From positions 4,402,001 through 4,466,000 of the forward strand of contig NZ_CP051774.1 in assembly GCF_012913485.1 (NCBI RefSeq): 64,000 nt of DNA. Reading direction: 5' to 3'. The DNA comes from Luteolibacter luteus (lineage in GTDB: Bacteria > Verrucomicrobiota > Verrucomicrobiia > Verrucomicrobiales > Akkermansiaceae). Positions 46,038 through 54,993 of the stretch are shown piece after piece. Both the position numbers and the translations under genes were made by a program. The notes beneath the pieces are model-generated. The model did not search any database. It had not been told where the DNA came from and saw only the letters and a program-made list of their open reading frames with translations. The first letter of the stretch is position 1. The number at the start of each line of letters is the position of its first letter.

Positions 46038-46703
46038 ATGATGCGTCTCCTCATGATTTTCACCCTTGCGTGTTCCTCTTTGCTCCATGCGCAGGAGCCT
46101 GGTGCTTCCGATCTGAAAGTCCGCTTTTTGGCCGAGCGAGCGCCTGCCGGACTTGGCGATGTGGTGGTTGCCACGGAGAAAACGAAGTCCGCGGCCTTTG
46201 CTCTGCCCACGAACTTCGTCTCTCCTCCGGTGGTAGCCCCTGCCCGAGCCTTCGAATTGCGTGCGACCGCCAAGGACGTGGTGCTGGCCAAGGTAGCGCT
46301 GCCGGATGCAGGCAAATCCTTCATCGTCCTGCTTCTGCCGTCGCCGAAGGGAGGCTATCAGCCCGTGGTTGTCCGTGCCGACGATCCGGCCTTCAAGGCC
46401 GGTGACGTGTATTTCTACAATCACGCCGACAAGCCGGTTCTCGGCTTCGTGGGCACGGCAAAGTTCGTTCTGGAGCCAGGCAAGGGCCAGACCTTGCGGC
46501 CGGCCGGTGCCCGCCCGGAGAAGTTCTACGACGTCGGGTTCGGCGTGCGGGAGAAGGAAGGGGATCGGGCCCTGAGCAACACGCGCTGGCCGGTAGACAA
46601 CAAGCAGCGGTCCTACATTTTCTTCTTCAATAACGCGACGACCAAGCGGGTCGATTATCGCGCGGTGGACGAATTCGTGGAGCCCGAGAAGCCCGCCCCC
46701 TGA
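46038..46703 (+). CDS. Exported hypothetical protein downstream of the cassette-A-like gene
   Basis: 221 residues with two possible adjacent starts (46038, 46041), a signal peptide (LLMIFTLACSSLLHAQE) and a beta-rich mature region (FVSPPVVAPARAFELRA; YFYNHADKPVLGFVGTAKFV; RSYIFFFNNATTKRVDYRAVDE). It begins 13 bases after the upstream stop and is almost certainly cotranscribed with it. Beta-strand-rich, single domain; no family name. It may be an exported partner of the pilin-like protein. Confidence 0.75.
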   Translation: MMRLLMIFTLACSSLLHAQEPGASDLKVRFLAERAPAGLGDVVVATEKTKSAAFALPTNFVSPPVVAPARAFELRATAKDVVLAKVALPDAGKSFIVLLLPSPKGGYQPVVVRADDPAFKAGDVYFYNHADKPVLGFVGTAKFVLEPGKGQTLRPAGARPEKFYDVGFGVREKEGDRALSNTRWPVDNKQRSYIFFFNNATTKRVDYRAVDEFVEPEKPAP

Positions 46704-46742
46704 GCGGGCGGCCGGGGTTATGTAATTCCTGCTCGCAAGAAT

Positions 46743-46766
46743 CTGCATTTTTTCGCGTAAATGCAG
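46743..46766. promoter_or_regulatory. Candidate operator palindrome before the Gfo/Idh/MocA gene
   Basis: CTGCATTT (46743-46750) and AAATGCAG (46759-46766) form an 8-bp inverted repeat around TTTCGCGT, eight bases before the ATG at 46775. The symmetric layout with a central CG would suit a LacI-type dimer, but no regulator gene is adjacent. Confidence 0.4.
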
Positions 46767-46774
46767 GACAGATC

Positions 46775-48064
46775 ATGACCCCAAACCCACTTCAAGCCGA
46801 CCGCCGGGCCTTTTTGAAGGCTGGCACCATCGCCGCTGCCGCCTCGTCGCTGCCCTCGGTCTTGCACGCGCAGGGATCCCCGAATTCGGAGATCAAGATC
46901 GCACTTGTAGGCTGTGGCGGCCGCGGGAGCGGTGCGGCCGCCCAATCGTTGGCCGTGCCCGGCACCAAGCTGGTGGCCATCGCGGACGCCTTTCCGGACA
47001 ATGCGCAGAACGCGGCGAACGCGCTGAAGCAGCAGTTCGGCGACAAGGTGGACCTGCCGAAGGAGCGGATCTTCGCGGGATTCGATGCCTACAAGGGTGC
47101 GATTGATGCCGCGGATGTAGTGCTGCTTTGCACGCCTCCGGGTTTCCGTCCCGCTCACTTCGAGTATGCGGTGCAGCAGGGCAAGCACGTCTTCATGGAG
47201 AAGCCGGTGGCTGTCGATGGCCCCGGCATCCGCAAGGTGATCGAGGCCGCGAAGGTGGCCGAGCAGAAGAAGCTGAAGGTGGTCTGCGGCCTGCAGCGCC
47301 GCTACCAGAAGAGCTATCTGGAGACGCTTGCGAAGATCAAGGAAGGCGCGATCGGTGATTTCGTCTCCTCCCAGGTCTACTGGGTGAGCGGCGGTGTCTG
47401 GGTGCGCGATCGCAAGGAAGGCATGAGCGAGATGGAGTACCAGATGCGGAATTGGTACTACTTCAATTGGATCTGCGGCGACCATATCTGCGAGCAGCAC
47501 GTGCACAACCTGGACGTGGGCAACTGGTTCAAGGGTGCCACTCCCGTGAAGGCGGTGGGCATGGGCGGTCGCACCAAGCGCGTTGGCAAGAACTACGGCG
47601 AGATCTACGATCACTTCTACGTGGAGTATACTTACGCCGACGGCTCGGTGATGAACTCGCAGAGCCGCCACTGGGACGGCGTGTGGTCGAAGGTGAGCGA
47701 GACAATCGCCGGCACCGAGGGCACGGCCTATCCGGGCATGATCAAGGACAGGGCTGGCAAGGTGGTCTGGCGCTTCCGTGGCCAGGACAACAATCCTTAC
47801 GAGACCGAGCACGAGGTGCTCTACGATCACATCCGCAACGACAAGCCGATCAACAACGTCCAATACACGGCGGAGAGCACGCTGACCGCGATCCTCGGAC
47901 GGATGGCTTGCTATACCGGCGGCGAGGTGACCTGGGACCAGGCCTTGAATTCGACCTTGGACACCATGCCGAAGACCTTGGCTTGGGATGCCAACCCGGG
48001 GCCGCAGCCGGGTCCGGATGGCATGTATCCTTGCCCGATCCCGGGCGGCGGAACCTTCGCTTGA
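46775..48064 (+). CDS. Tat-exported Gfo/Idh/MocA family oxidoreductase
   Basis: 429 residues with a twin-arginine signal (DRRAFLKAGTIAAAASSL, cleavage near LHAQG). The Rossmann motif IALVGCGGRGSG binds NAD(P), which is expected to be folded into the enzyme before export, and EKPVAVDGPGIRKV carries the conserved Lys of the family. The C-terminal domain includes DHICEQHVHNLDVGNWF with the conserved His pair. Members oxidise, epimerise or cleave sugars and glycosides; substrate unknown. A strong terminator follows. A palindrome lies directly upstream. Confidence 0.93.
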   Translation: MTPNPLQADRRAFLKAGTIAAAASSLPSVLHAQGSPNSEIKIALVGCGGRGSGAAAQSLAVPGTKLVAIADAFPDNAQNAANALKQQFGDKVDLPKERIFAGFDAYKGAIDAADVVLLCTPPGFRPAHFEYAVQQGKHVFMEKPVAVDGPGIRKVIEAAKVAEQKKLKVVCGLQRRYQKSYLETLAKIKEGAIGDFVSSQVYWVSGGVWVRDRKEGMSEMEYQMRNWYYFNWICGDHICEQHVHNLDVGNWFKGATPVKAVGMGGRTKRVGKNYGEIYDHFYVEYTYADGSVMNSQSRHWDGVWSKVSETIAGTEGTAYPGMIKDRAGKVVWRFRGQDNNPYETEHEVLYDHIRNDKPINNVQYTAESTLTAILGRMACYTGGEVTWDQALNSTLDTMPKTLAWDANPGPQPGPDGMYPCPIPGGGTFA

Positions 48065-48095
48065 GGCGAAGTACTAGATTTACGGTAGTTGATCG

Positions 48096-48128
48096 ACCTT
48101 CCCTGGCGAAAGCCGGGGAAGGTTTTTT
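48096..48128 (+). terminator. Intrinsic terminator after the Gfo/Idh/MocA gene
   Basis: ACCTTCCCTGGC (48096-48107) pairs with GCCGGGGAAGGT (48112-48123), one T-G pair, around a GAAA tetraloop, then a run of T. It sits between convergent genes. Confidence 0.92.
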
Positions 48129-48139
48129 CGCGCGGGGAC

Positions 48140-49429
48140 TTAGAACTCCTGGGCGCCTTCCTGCTCCTTCTCGTTGGCGCGGCCGCTGGACTTGTAGCTA
48201 TCGATGCCGTCGACCATCCACTGGAATTGATCGGGATGCTTTTTCTGGAACTCCAGGTATTCGGCCTGGAGGCCATCGACGCGTTGCTGGAGATTTTCAG
48301 CGGTAAGCTTCACGCCGTAGTCGGCTCCGGGCCCGTCGATCGGCCAGCCCATGATGCGGGCGAGCATGACGTCACCGAGCGCCTTGCGGGCGTGAGTGCC
48401 ATCGAGGAACCAGTGCATCCGTCCTTTCGGATTCGTCGGCAGGGGTTCGCAATTGAGCTCGTGATAGTCGTTGAAGTCCCAGATTTCCGTGGGAGGAGCC
48501 TCGGGATGGGCCTTATTCGATGCCTCGACGATTTTCACCAACGCGGCACGATCGGTGAGGAAGCCGGGATCGGGATCACCTGAGTAGCGGTAGACGCTGA
48601 TGTAGGTGGCGTGGTTCGGCGGGATAAGGATCTTGAGGGCGACCTTGTGGGTCTTGCAGTCCTCCAGGATCTGCTCGGTCAGCCGCATCTTCTCGGCATT
48701 CGGATGAAGCATGCCACCGGATGCCTCGGCGAGTTTCAGGCGACGGGCGGATCCCTTCATCGCGTGAGGGATCGCGTCGCGTCGCATTCCGGCCGCAACG
48801 TTGTCCTTGTCCTGGTGGCGCAGGCGGTGCCCTTGCGGGGTGTATTCGGGAAGCGTGAAGCCCGGTTTGTCGCGCTCGAACCAGTAGCCGAGCGTCTTCA
48901 TGGAACTCTGGAACGTGGAGACGCCAGCCACGTAGCGGAGCTCGCGTTCCACTGCTTCACCCTTCGGGTTGAAGGGTGATTCCATGTAGCCGGTGGTGCG
49001 GATGCCACTGCCTGCACCGCTGATGTCTCCGAGGTCGATGCCGACGATCGCGGTTTCCAAGGGACAATGCTCAACCGCATAGCGGAGGATGCCCGCCGTT
49101 TCGGGCAAGGTTCCGGCGCTGACCGCGAGGTTCACCGCGGGCTTGCCTTCCCATTGGGGAAGCATGGGATCCAGGGCGATGTCCATGCGCGAGGAACCGA
49201 AGAAAGCGATCTTCCATGGGACCGAGCGCGCGATGCCCGCCTTGCCGGTGCGCTGCTGGCGGTAGATCGGCCGGTATTCCGCGAACTTCTCGTTGGTCCA
49301 CGGAGTCGGCGTCACCCACAGGGGATTGATCCAAGTATTGAAGCTGGTGAAAACGACGAGGATTCCGCCCGCGATCCCGAGGATCACGCGGTTGAATTTC
49401 CGGTAGGGCTTCGGGCGCAGTCCGGGCAT
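48140..49429 (-). CDS. Membrane-anchored SGNH/AlgJ-like acetylation protein 1
   Basis: 429 residues from the ATG at 49429: N-terminal TM anchor (about 14-32) and an exported catalytic domain. Block I is FGSSRMD (77-83) with the presumed nucleophile Ser; block V is DGTH (catalytic Asp and His) before ARKALGDVMLARIMGWP; AIVGIDLGDI lies between. This matches the SGNH partners of MBOAT enzymes (AlgJ/AlgX/DltD type) that place acyl groups on exported glycans. It starts four bases after the stop of an MBOAT gene, the same coupling as algI-algJ. Two paralogues lie at 53682 and 55976. Confidence 0.82.
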   Translation of the reverse strand: MPGLRPKPYRKFNRVILGIAGGILVVFTSFNTWINPLWVTPTPWTNEKFAEYRPIYRQQRTGKAGIARSVPWKIAFFGSSRMDIALDPMLPQWEGKPAVNLAVSAGTLPETAGILRYAVEHCPLETAIVGIDLGDISGAGSGIRTTGYMESPFNPKGEAVERELRYVAGVSTFQSSMKTLGYWFERDKPGFTLPEYTPQGHRLRHQDKDNVAAGMRRDAIPHAMKGSARRLKLAEASGGMLHPNAEKMRLTEQILEDCKTHKVALKILIPPNHATYISVYRYSGDPDPGFLTDRAALVKIVEASNKAHPEAPPTEIWDFNDYHELNCEPLPTNPKGRMHWFLDGTHARKALGDVMLARIMGWPIDGPGADYGVKLTAENLQQRVDGLQAEYLEFQKKHPDQFQWMVDGIDSYKSSGRANEKEQEGAQEF

Positions 49430-49433
49430 GTCG

Positions 49434-50993
49434 TCAGAATTGGAAGTAGATGAACTCGCTGACCTTGTCGAATTCGTAGATCGAACCCATGACAAGGATC
49501 ACGATGAAGACGGTCCACTGCCAGGTGGGCCGCCATTGCCAAATGCGGCGCGGGCCGGGCGTGCTGGTTTTTCCAGTCAGTCCGCGCAAACCAAAAGCCG
49601 GGAAATAACGCCGCAGGATCTGCTGTGAATTCGGCAGGAACCATACGATGGCGATGCAATATGCCGCGCGCAAGCCCCAGCGCCCCTTCACTTCGGAGAG
49701 GGCGGCATTTGGCCAAGCGTCAAAGCCATTGAAGCCGAACATCGAGGCAAGGATGGAATGAGTGGCCCGAAGGGCCTCCTTGGCGGAGCCGCCCGCAGCG
49801 AGCTCGAAGGCACCCGCGCGGAAGGGCACCCACGCGGCGACCACCACCACGAAGGTCATGAAAATCGCGATGGGTTTCGGGATGGCAGGGATCGAGAGCT
49901 TTTTCCGGAGGGCGAACCATGCGTGATTCACGCAGAGGAAAAGCCCGTGCATGCCGCCCCAGAGGATGTAGGTCCATCCGGCACCGTGCCAGAGGCCGCC
50001 GAGGAGCATGGTGATGAGCAGGTTCGCATAGCGCAGGAAGGGTCCCTTGCGATTGCCGCCGAGCGAGAAGTAAACGTAATCGCGGAGGAAGCGTGACAGG
50101 GTGATGTGCCAGCGGCGCCAGAAGTCCACGATGGAGGTGGCCTTGTAGGGCGAGTGGAAGTTTACCGGCAGCTTGATGCCGAACATCCGTGCCGCGCCGA
50201 TCGCCATGTCCGAGTAACCGGAGAAGTCGAAGTAGAGCTGGAGGGAGTAGGCGATGGCTGCTGCCCACGCTTCGAGGATCGTCAGGTCCCGTCCGCCGGT
50301 AGCCGCCACCACGCCGAAGAGCGGGTTCGCCACCATGGCGAGATTGTCCGCAAGGACGACCTTCTTGAAGAGGCCCATCGCGAAAAGGCTGATGCCGACC
50401 GAGAGGTCCACCGAGCGCCGCGAGGGACTCACTGTCCGCTGGATCTGCGGCATGATCTCATTGTGGTGGACGATGGGTCCGGCAATGAGCTGCGGGAAGA
50501 AAGTGACGAAGAGCAGGAAGTCCAGGAAGTTGTACTTGCTGGTCTTGCCCCGATAGGCGTCGACGAGGAAGGCGATCTTCTGGAAGGTGAAGAAGGACAG
50601 GCCCAAGGGCAGGACCACGTCGGGGATATTGAAATGTCCACCGGTCAGCGACTCGAAGGTGCGCTCAAAGAGGCCGATGTACTTGTAATAGAAAAGAACC
50701 GACAGGTTCGCGATCAGGCCGAGCGCCAATATCCCGCGTCCCTTCGCGGTGTAGGTATGGGCCGCCAGATAACGGCCGATCCCGAAGTTGATCATGCAGG
50801 AGGTGCAGATCAGGATCAGGTAGAAAGGAGTCCACGGCTTGCTTGGATCCGGATTCCACCAGCCGTAGTAGACCAGGCTCATCAGCACCAGCCAGCCCAT
50901 GGCCATGCGCTGGTTACTGCGGCGCAGCAACTGGAACACCACCAGGGTCAGCGGCAGGAAGACCACCAGGAAGGTGTAGCTATTAAAGAGCAT
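49434..50993 (-). CDS. MBOAT O-acyltransferase (AlgI-like) 1
   Basis: 519 residues, about ten TM helices. It starts MLFNSYTFLVVFLPLTLVVF, as AlgI-type proteins do, and contains the conserved MBOAT His in MLLGGLWHGAGWTYILWGGM plus the preceding block SIVDFWRRWHITLSRFLRDY. It should move acyl groups, usually acetyl, across the inner membrane for polysaccharide O-acylation. It follows a second MBOAT gene by 24 bases and is followed by an SGNH partner after four. The two MBOATs share the C-terminal EFDKVSEFIYFQF. Confidence 0.93.
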   Translation of the reverse strand: MLFNSYTFLVVFLPLTLVVFQLLRRSNQRMAMGWLVLMSLVYYGWWNPDPSKPWTPFYLILICTSCMINFGIGRYLAAHTYTAKGRGILALGLIANLSVLFYYKYIGLFERTFESLTGGHFNIPDVVLPLGLSFFTFQKIAFLVDAYRGKTSKYNFLDFLLFVTFFPQLIAGPIVHHNEIMPQIQRTVSPSRRSVDLSVGISLFAMGLFKKVVLADNLAMVANPLFGVVAATGGRDLTILEAWAAAIAYSLQLYFDFSGYSDMAIGAARMFGIKLPVNFHSPYKATSIVDFWRRWHITLSRFLRDYVYFSLGGNRKGPFLRYANLLITMLLGGLWHGAGWTYILWGGMHGLFLCVNHAWFALRKKLSIPAIPKPIAIFMTFVVVVAAWVPFRAGAFELAAGGSAKEALRATHSILASMFGFNGFDAWPNAALSEVKGRWGLRAAYCIAIVWFLPNSQQILRRYFPAFGLRGLTGKTSTPGPRRIWQWRPTWQWTVFIVILVMGSIYEFDKVSEFIYFQF

Positions 50994-51017
50994 GGATCGG
51001 TGGGACCGGTGTGGCGG

Positions 51018-52535
51018 TTAGAACTGGAAATAGATGAATTCGCTGACCTTGTCGAATTCGCGGCCGACCCCGTAGAGGATGGCGAGGGTGAAGAAGGCCC
51101 AAGGTAGGGTGGGGCGCCAATGCCACCAGCGGCGTGGTCCCGGCCGCAGTTCGGGGAACTCGCGGAGGCCCAGTGCGGGCAGATAGCGCTTCATGAACTG
51201 CTGGGTGTTCGGGAAGAACCAGCAGAGCACGAGGCCGGCGATGATCGGCTTCAAGGCGCGGTCGCCCTTTACCGCCATCATCGAATCCGGGGGCCAGCCG
51301 GTCCAGCCGTTGAAGCCGAACATCGAGGCCAGCATGGTCTTGGCGGCGTGGAAATCATGGGCACGGAAGAAGACCCAGCCGATGAGCACGGCGAAGAAGG
51401 TCATGCCGATCGCGACCGGGGTCGGAATTTTCGGCAGGGACATCTTCTTGCGGAAGGCGAACCATGCGTGGTTCAGGCAAAGCAGACCGCCATGCAAGGC
51501 TCCCCAGACGATGAAAGTCCATCCGGCACCGTGCCAGAGGCCGCCCAGCAGCATGGTGATGAAAAGATTGATGTAGCGGCGGCCGGGACCCTTCCGGTTG
51601 CCCCCGAGCGGGATGTAGAGGTAGTCCCGCAGGAAGCGGGAGAGGGTAATGTGCCAGCGGCGCCAGAAATCGACGACGGAAGTCGCCTTGTAGGGCGAGT
51701 GGAAATTCAGCGGGAAGCGGATGCCGAAGATGCGCGCGGAGCCGAGCGCCATGTCCGAGTATCCGGAGAAGTCGAAGTAAAGCTGGAGCGTGTAGGAGAT
51801 GGCTCCGGCCCATGCCTCCAGCATCGTCGGATCCCGACCGTCGGCCGCGGCCATGTCGAAGATCGGTGTGGCGGTGCGGGCGAGGTAATCGGCCACGACC
51901 ACTTTCTTGAAGAGACCCAGCGCAAGCAGGGTCACACCGACGGACATGTCATTCGAGCGGAGGCCGCGGTGCTTGTTCCTCGCGAACTGCGGCATCATTT
52001 CCCGGTGATGGATCAGCGGGCCCGCGATGAGGTGCGGGAAGAAGGTCACGAAGAGCAGGTAGTCCGTGAAGTGATACTCCTCGGTGAGGCCCTTCCATGC
52101 GTCGACCAAGTAGGCGATCTGTAGGAAGGTGAAGAAGGAAATGGCCAGTGGCAGGGTGATCTCCGCGATCTGCCCCGGCCAGCCGGTGAGATGGGTGGAG
52201 ATGTCCGCGAGAAAGCCGGCGTACTTGAAATAGGCGAGCGCTCCGAGGTTCAGCGCGATGCCCAGGCCCAACATCACCTTACCGGGCTGGCTATGTTTTA
52301 GCGCCGAGAGCTTCCGCCCGAGAAAGTAGTTGAACGTGCATGATGCCAGGATCATGAGCACGTATTTCGGGCTCCAAGGTTCTTCCGGGTTCGGGTTCCA
52401 GACCCCGTAGAAGATCAGGGATGTCACCACCAGCCAGCCGAGCGAGAGCCTCAGCTTGCTTCCCCGGAGCAGGTGGAACCCCAGAGCCACCAGCGGCAGG
52501 AAAAGCAGGAGGTAGGTGTAGGAGTTGAAAAGCAT
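51018..52535 (-). CDS. MBOAT O-acyltransferase (AlgI-like) 2
   Basis: 505 residues, tandem paralogue of the gene at 49434. Same layout: MLFNSYTYLLLFLPLVALGF start, VVDFWRRWHITLSRFLRDYL, catalytic His in LLGGLWHGAGWTFIVWG and the ending EFDKVSEFIYFQF. Sequence identity between the two looks high along the whole length, so this is a fairly clear gene duplication. It is the first gene of a three-gene unit MBOAT2-MBOAT1-SGNH. A second acyltransferase may add a different group or serve another of the SGNH proteins in the island. Confidence 0.93.
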   Translation of the reverse strand: MLFNSYTYLLLFLPLVALGFHLLRGSKLRLSLGWLVVTSLIFYGVWNPNPEEPWSPKYVLMILASCTFNYFLGRKLSALKHSQPGKVMLGLGIALNLGALAYFKYAGFLADISTHLTGWPGQIAEITLPLAISFFTFLQIAYLVDAWKGLTEEYHFTDYLLFVTFFPHLIAGPLIHHREMMPQFARNKHRGLRSNDMSVGVTLLALGLFKKVVVADYLARTATPIFDMAAADGRDPTMLEAWAGAISYTLQLYFDFSGYSDMALGSARIFGIRFPLNFHSPYKATSVVDFWRRWHITLSRFLRDYLYIPLGGNRKGPGRRYINLFITMLLGGLWHGAGWTFIVWGALHGGLLCLNHAWFAFRKKMSLPKIPTPVAIGMTFFAVLIGWVFFRAHDFHAAKTMLASMFGFNGWTGWPPDSMMAVKGDRALKPIIAGLVLCWFFPNTQQFMKRYLPALGLREFPELRPGPRRWWHWRPTLPWAFFTLAILYGVGREFDKVSEFIYFQF

Positions 52536-52865
52536 GCCGGTCGCCGGGGCGGAGGTTTTTCCAATCGGGGGGAGGCTTTGTCGAGAGTGAAAGGGATGGC
52601 CGGGGTGGGGTGGGGTTAAGGTGTTTGAAATCAGGAGGCTGGCCGGGGTCGTTTCCCGGAATCTCTTCCAGTGGTCCCCTTCGGGTAACCGCTGGCGAAA
52701 ACTTCGGAATCGTGGGGCGGAGGAGCGCCTGTTCCGCCTGATAAAACAGGGAAATTAACAGGCGGCCACTTTTGCCTCAGTGCCGCGAGGGCGCTTTGAC
52801 CGAGGTATAGAGGAGCGCCCGATTTTCCGGAATCCATCCCAGTGGTCCCCGGGTTGCCGCCGCGT
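52536..52865. other. 330-base intergenic composite repeat region
   Basis: No gene. It holds copy 2 of the dispersed structured repeat (52721-52762) plus two related blocks, TTCCCGGAATC...CAGTGGTCCCC (52653-52679) and TTTCCGGAATC...CAGTGGTCCCC (52824-52850), 23 of 27 bases alike, and AGGAGCGCC twice (52721, 52811). A 68-codon frame across it on the minus strand (52631-52837) is explained by the repeats. Confidence 0.6.
52721..52762 (-). repeat. Dispersed structured intergenic repeat, copy 2
   Basis: Reverse-strand copy of the element at 8498-8540. Read on the minus strand it begins CCTGTTAATTTCCCTG, has TTTTAT as the loop, and continues CAGGCGGAACAGGCGCTCC. Outside the loop the 42 bases differ from copy 1 by a single missing T. 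Confidence 0.75.
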
Positions 52866-53660
52866 TCACCCGTGGAGGCCGAGCCAAGGCACGGGAAGGA
52901 GTTTTTCCGGTTCCTCGATGCTGTAGCCGAGTGCGTTGGCGCGGGCCTCGAACTTCTCCGGCATGTTGACGAAGGAGGGCTTGATGCGGTTGAGGAGGGA
53001 GCGCTGTTCTTCGCGGAAGGTCTCGAAGTACTTGGCGTTCACATCCGGCCGGACCTCGTGCTTCAGCTCCACGCGGGGCATCTCCAGCCAATCCGTGAGC
53101 AGATCGAGGGTGGGCTTCGGGGATTGCACGAATTCCTCGTAGCGGAAGACCGCTAGGTGCTTCAGGTGGCTCATGTCACTGAGGAAGCGCTCGTAGCAAA
53201 TGATCGAGTGTTCCAGCAACTCGGGGATGCTAGTCTTGCTCCATTTCCGGGTGGCGTAGGAAACGGCCAGCGGGTGGCGCAGGATGACGATGAAGCGGGA
53301 GCCGGGGTAGAGGGCTTGGAAGAAGCGCAGGCGGACGATGTTCGGCGGGGATTTCTCCAGCAGGAACTGCTTCGACATGTCCCAGTGCTTCGACCACTCT
53401 TGAAAGAGCTTGTCGGCATTGGCCGGAGTCGCCAGCGCATGGGTCTCATCCATGTGGGATCCCTTGTCGAAGCCGAAGCGGCCGGGCCCGCCATAGACGC
53501 TGGCGCGGGGATAGACGGTCTGAAGGAACTGGCCCTCGTCCTGCGGGAAGCCGGTATTGATGAAGCCGGTGGCGACCGGGCTGCCGCGGAGAATCTCATG
53601 CACCAGCGAGGTCCCGCTGCGATGCAGGCCCCCGATGAAGACGAATTGATGCGAGGTCAT
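52866..53660 (-). CDS. Sulfotransferase family protein 1
   Basis: 264 residues, no TM helix. The PAPS-binding 5' phosphosulfate loop is GLHRSGTSLVHEIL (from residue 11) and the 3'-phosphate motif is FIVILRHPLAVSYA. The rest fits single-domain bacterial sulfotransferases that move sulfate from PAPS to a sugar or small-molecule hydroxyl. It starts 21 bases after an SGNH gene in the same unit, linking sulfation to the acylation machinery. It belongs to a different subgroup from the sulfotransferases at 54994 and 58365. Confidence 0.87.
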   Translation of the reverse strand: MTSHQFVFIGGLHRSGTSLVHEILRGSPVATGFINTGFPQDEGQFLQTVYPRASVYGGPGRFGFDKGSHMDETHALATPANADKLFQEWSKHWDMSKQFLLEKSPPNIVRLRFFQALYPGSRFIVILRHPLAVSYATRKWSKTSIPELLEHSIICYERFLSDMSHLKHLAVFRYEEFVQSPKPTLDLLTDWLEMPRVELKHEVRPDVNAKYFETFREEQRSLLNRIKPSFVNMPEKFEARANALGYSIEEPEKLLPVPWLGLHG

Positions 53661-53681
53661 GAGTGAGAGGGAAAAGCGCGT

Positions 53682-54863
53682 TCAGGGCGTCGGGCGGAGC
53701 AGGGATTCCTTCCATGCGACATCCGCCGCTCCGGGACCGGAAAGGTAATCGTGGTAGCCCTTCCGAACGAAGGCCAGATACTCGTCGATATTCTCCCGGG
53801 TGATCTTCCAGCCTTGGCCCTGCCATTCGGGATGGGTGACCGGCCAGCCAAGCGCTTGGCCGAGAACCGCCTCGCCGAGCTCCACGTCATAGTGGCCGAG
53901 GTCATTCCAGTGCTTCATCCGGTCGAGGCCCTTCTTGTCGGCGGGCAGCACTTCGCAGTTCACCGGGTGGAAATTGCAGAAATCCCAGTAGCTGATGAAG
54001 CCGGGGCGCAGGGCGTTCATGTCCTCGGTAAGTCCGAGCAGGAAGCGGCGGATATCCTCGAAGGGTGCCGGAGTATTGGCGAGATCCCCGGATTTCGCGT
54101 GAGAGAGCGCGTGAACCGGATGGACGAGGAGCACCACTTGGAAATCGCCATGGGCGCAGTCGGTAAGGAAGTCCCGGAGTAGCTTGGCCTTGTCCTTGTC
54201 GACCCCTTTGTCGCTGTCCTCGCGCTCGCTGCGGATCTGGTCGCGGATGAATTTCATCTGCGAGCGGGAATTCGCCACCTCCGGGCGGAGCCGCAGGCCG
54301 TGCGGGGTGTACTCGCCCGGCGTTTTCTTCGCCGCCCGGTGGAGGACCTGCATGGATTCCTCGAAGGTGGAAAGCCCGGCCACGTAGCGGATTTCGCGGT
54401 TCAGGGTGTCCGTCCCGGCAAAGGGGGAAGTGTAGTAGTCGGACTTCGGGCGGGTATCCTTGGCATTCCCGAGATCGCCGGGGTCGATGCCGATGACCAG
54501 CAATTCCGGCTTCTGGTGGGCGAGGAAATAACGGGCGATGCCGACCGTTTCGTAGATAAAGCCGCCGCTGGCGCCGACGTTCACGGCGCGCTTGCCCTGC
54601 CAGCCGGCGGCGTCCGGGTTCCAGGCATTGTCGACCCGGGAGGAGCCGAAGAGCCCGACCTGCCACTTCCCGGAACGGATCAGCCCCGCCTTGCCGGTGC
54701 GGATTTGATTGGCGAGGTCCCGGTAGGGCTCCAGTGCTTTGGCCCGCCATGGGACCGGGGTCACGCGAAAGGGGTCGATGGTGGTGTTTGCCACCGCGAA
54801 GACGAGGCACGCGAGCAGGGCTCCCCCGATGACGAGGAAGTTGTAGCGCCGCCCGGAATGCAT
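53682..54863 (-). CDS. Membrane-anchored SGNH/AlgJ-like acetylation protein 2
   Basis: 393 residues from the ATG at 54863 (another in frame at 54893). TM anchor at about 8-26; block I FGSSRVD (72-78); LLVIGIDPGDLG; block V DLGH before YDVELGEAVLGQALGWP. It shares with its paralogues the N-terminal PFRVTPVPW...YRDL...RTGKAGLIRS, RYVAGLSTFEESM and GEYTPHGLRLR. No MBOAT is adjacent; the next gene in the unit is a sulfotransferase, so it must use an MBOAT elsewhere, probably one at 49-52 kb. Confidence 0.8.
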   Translation of the reverse strand: MHSGRRYNFLVIGGALLACLVFAVANTTIDPFRVTPVPWRAKALEPYRDLANQIRTGKAGLIRSGKWQVGLFGSSRVDNAWNPDAAGWQGKRAVNVGASGGFIYETVGIARYFLAHQKPELLVIGIDPGDLGNAKDTRPKSDYYTSPFAGTDTLNREIRYVAGLSTFEESMQVLHRAAKKTPGEYTPHGLRLRPEVANSRSQMKFIRDQIRSEREDSDKGVDKDKAKLLRDFLTDCAHGDFQVVLLVHPVHALSHAKSGDLANTPAPFEDIRRFLLGLTEDMNALRPGFISYWDFCNFHPVNCEVLPADKKGLDRMKHWNDLGHYDVELGEAVLGQALGWPVTHPEWQGQGWKITRENIDEYLAFVRKGYHDYLSGPGAADVAWKESLLRPTP

Positions 54864-54993
54864 GCGGGAGCGTCTATGAGGAGGGATCGGCAAGTCAACG
54901 CCGGGGGAGAGGAGAAATCACCAGCGGGAGGCGGAAGGCGGGGGGGAGGATTGGTGATTGATGATTTCCGGCTGAGGGATTTCCCTCCCGGGC

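Noticed and set aside
52631..52837. 68-codon minus-strand frame containing PPVNFPVLSGGTGAP
   Set aside because: Explained by the dispersed repeat and its flanking direct repeats; no ribosome site or coherent domain.
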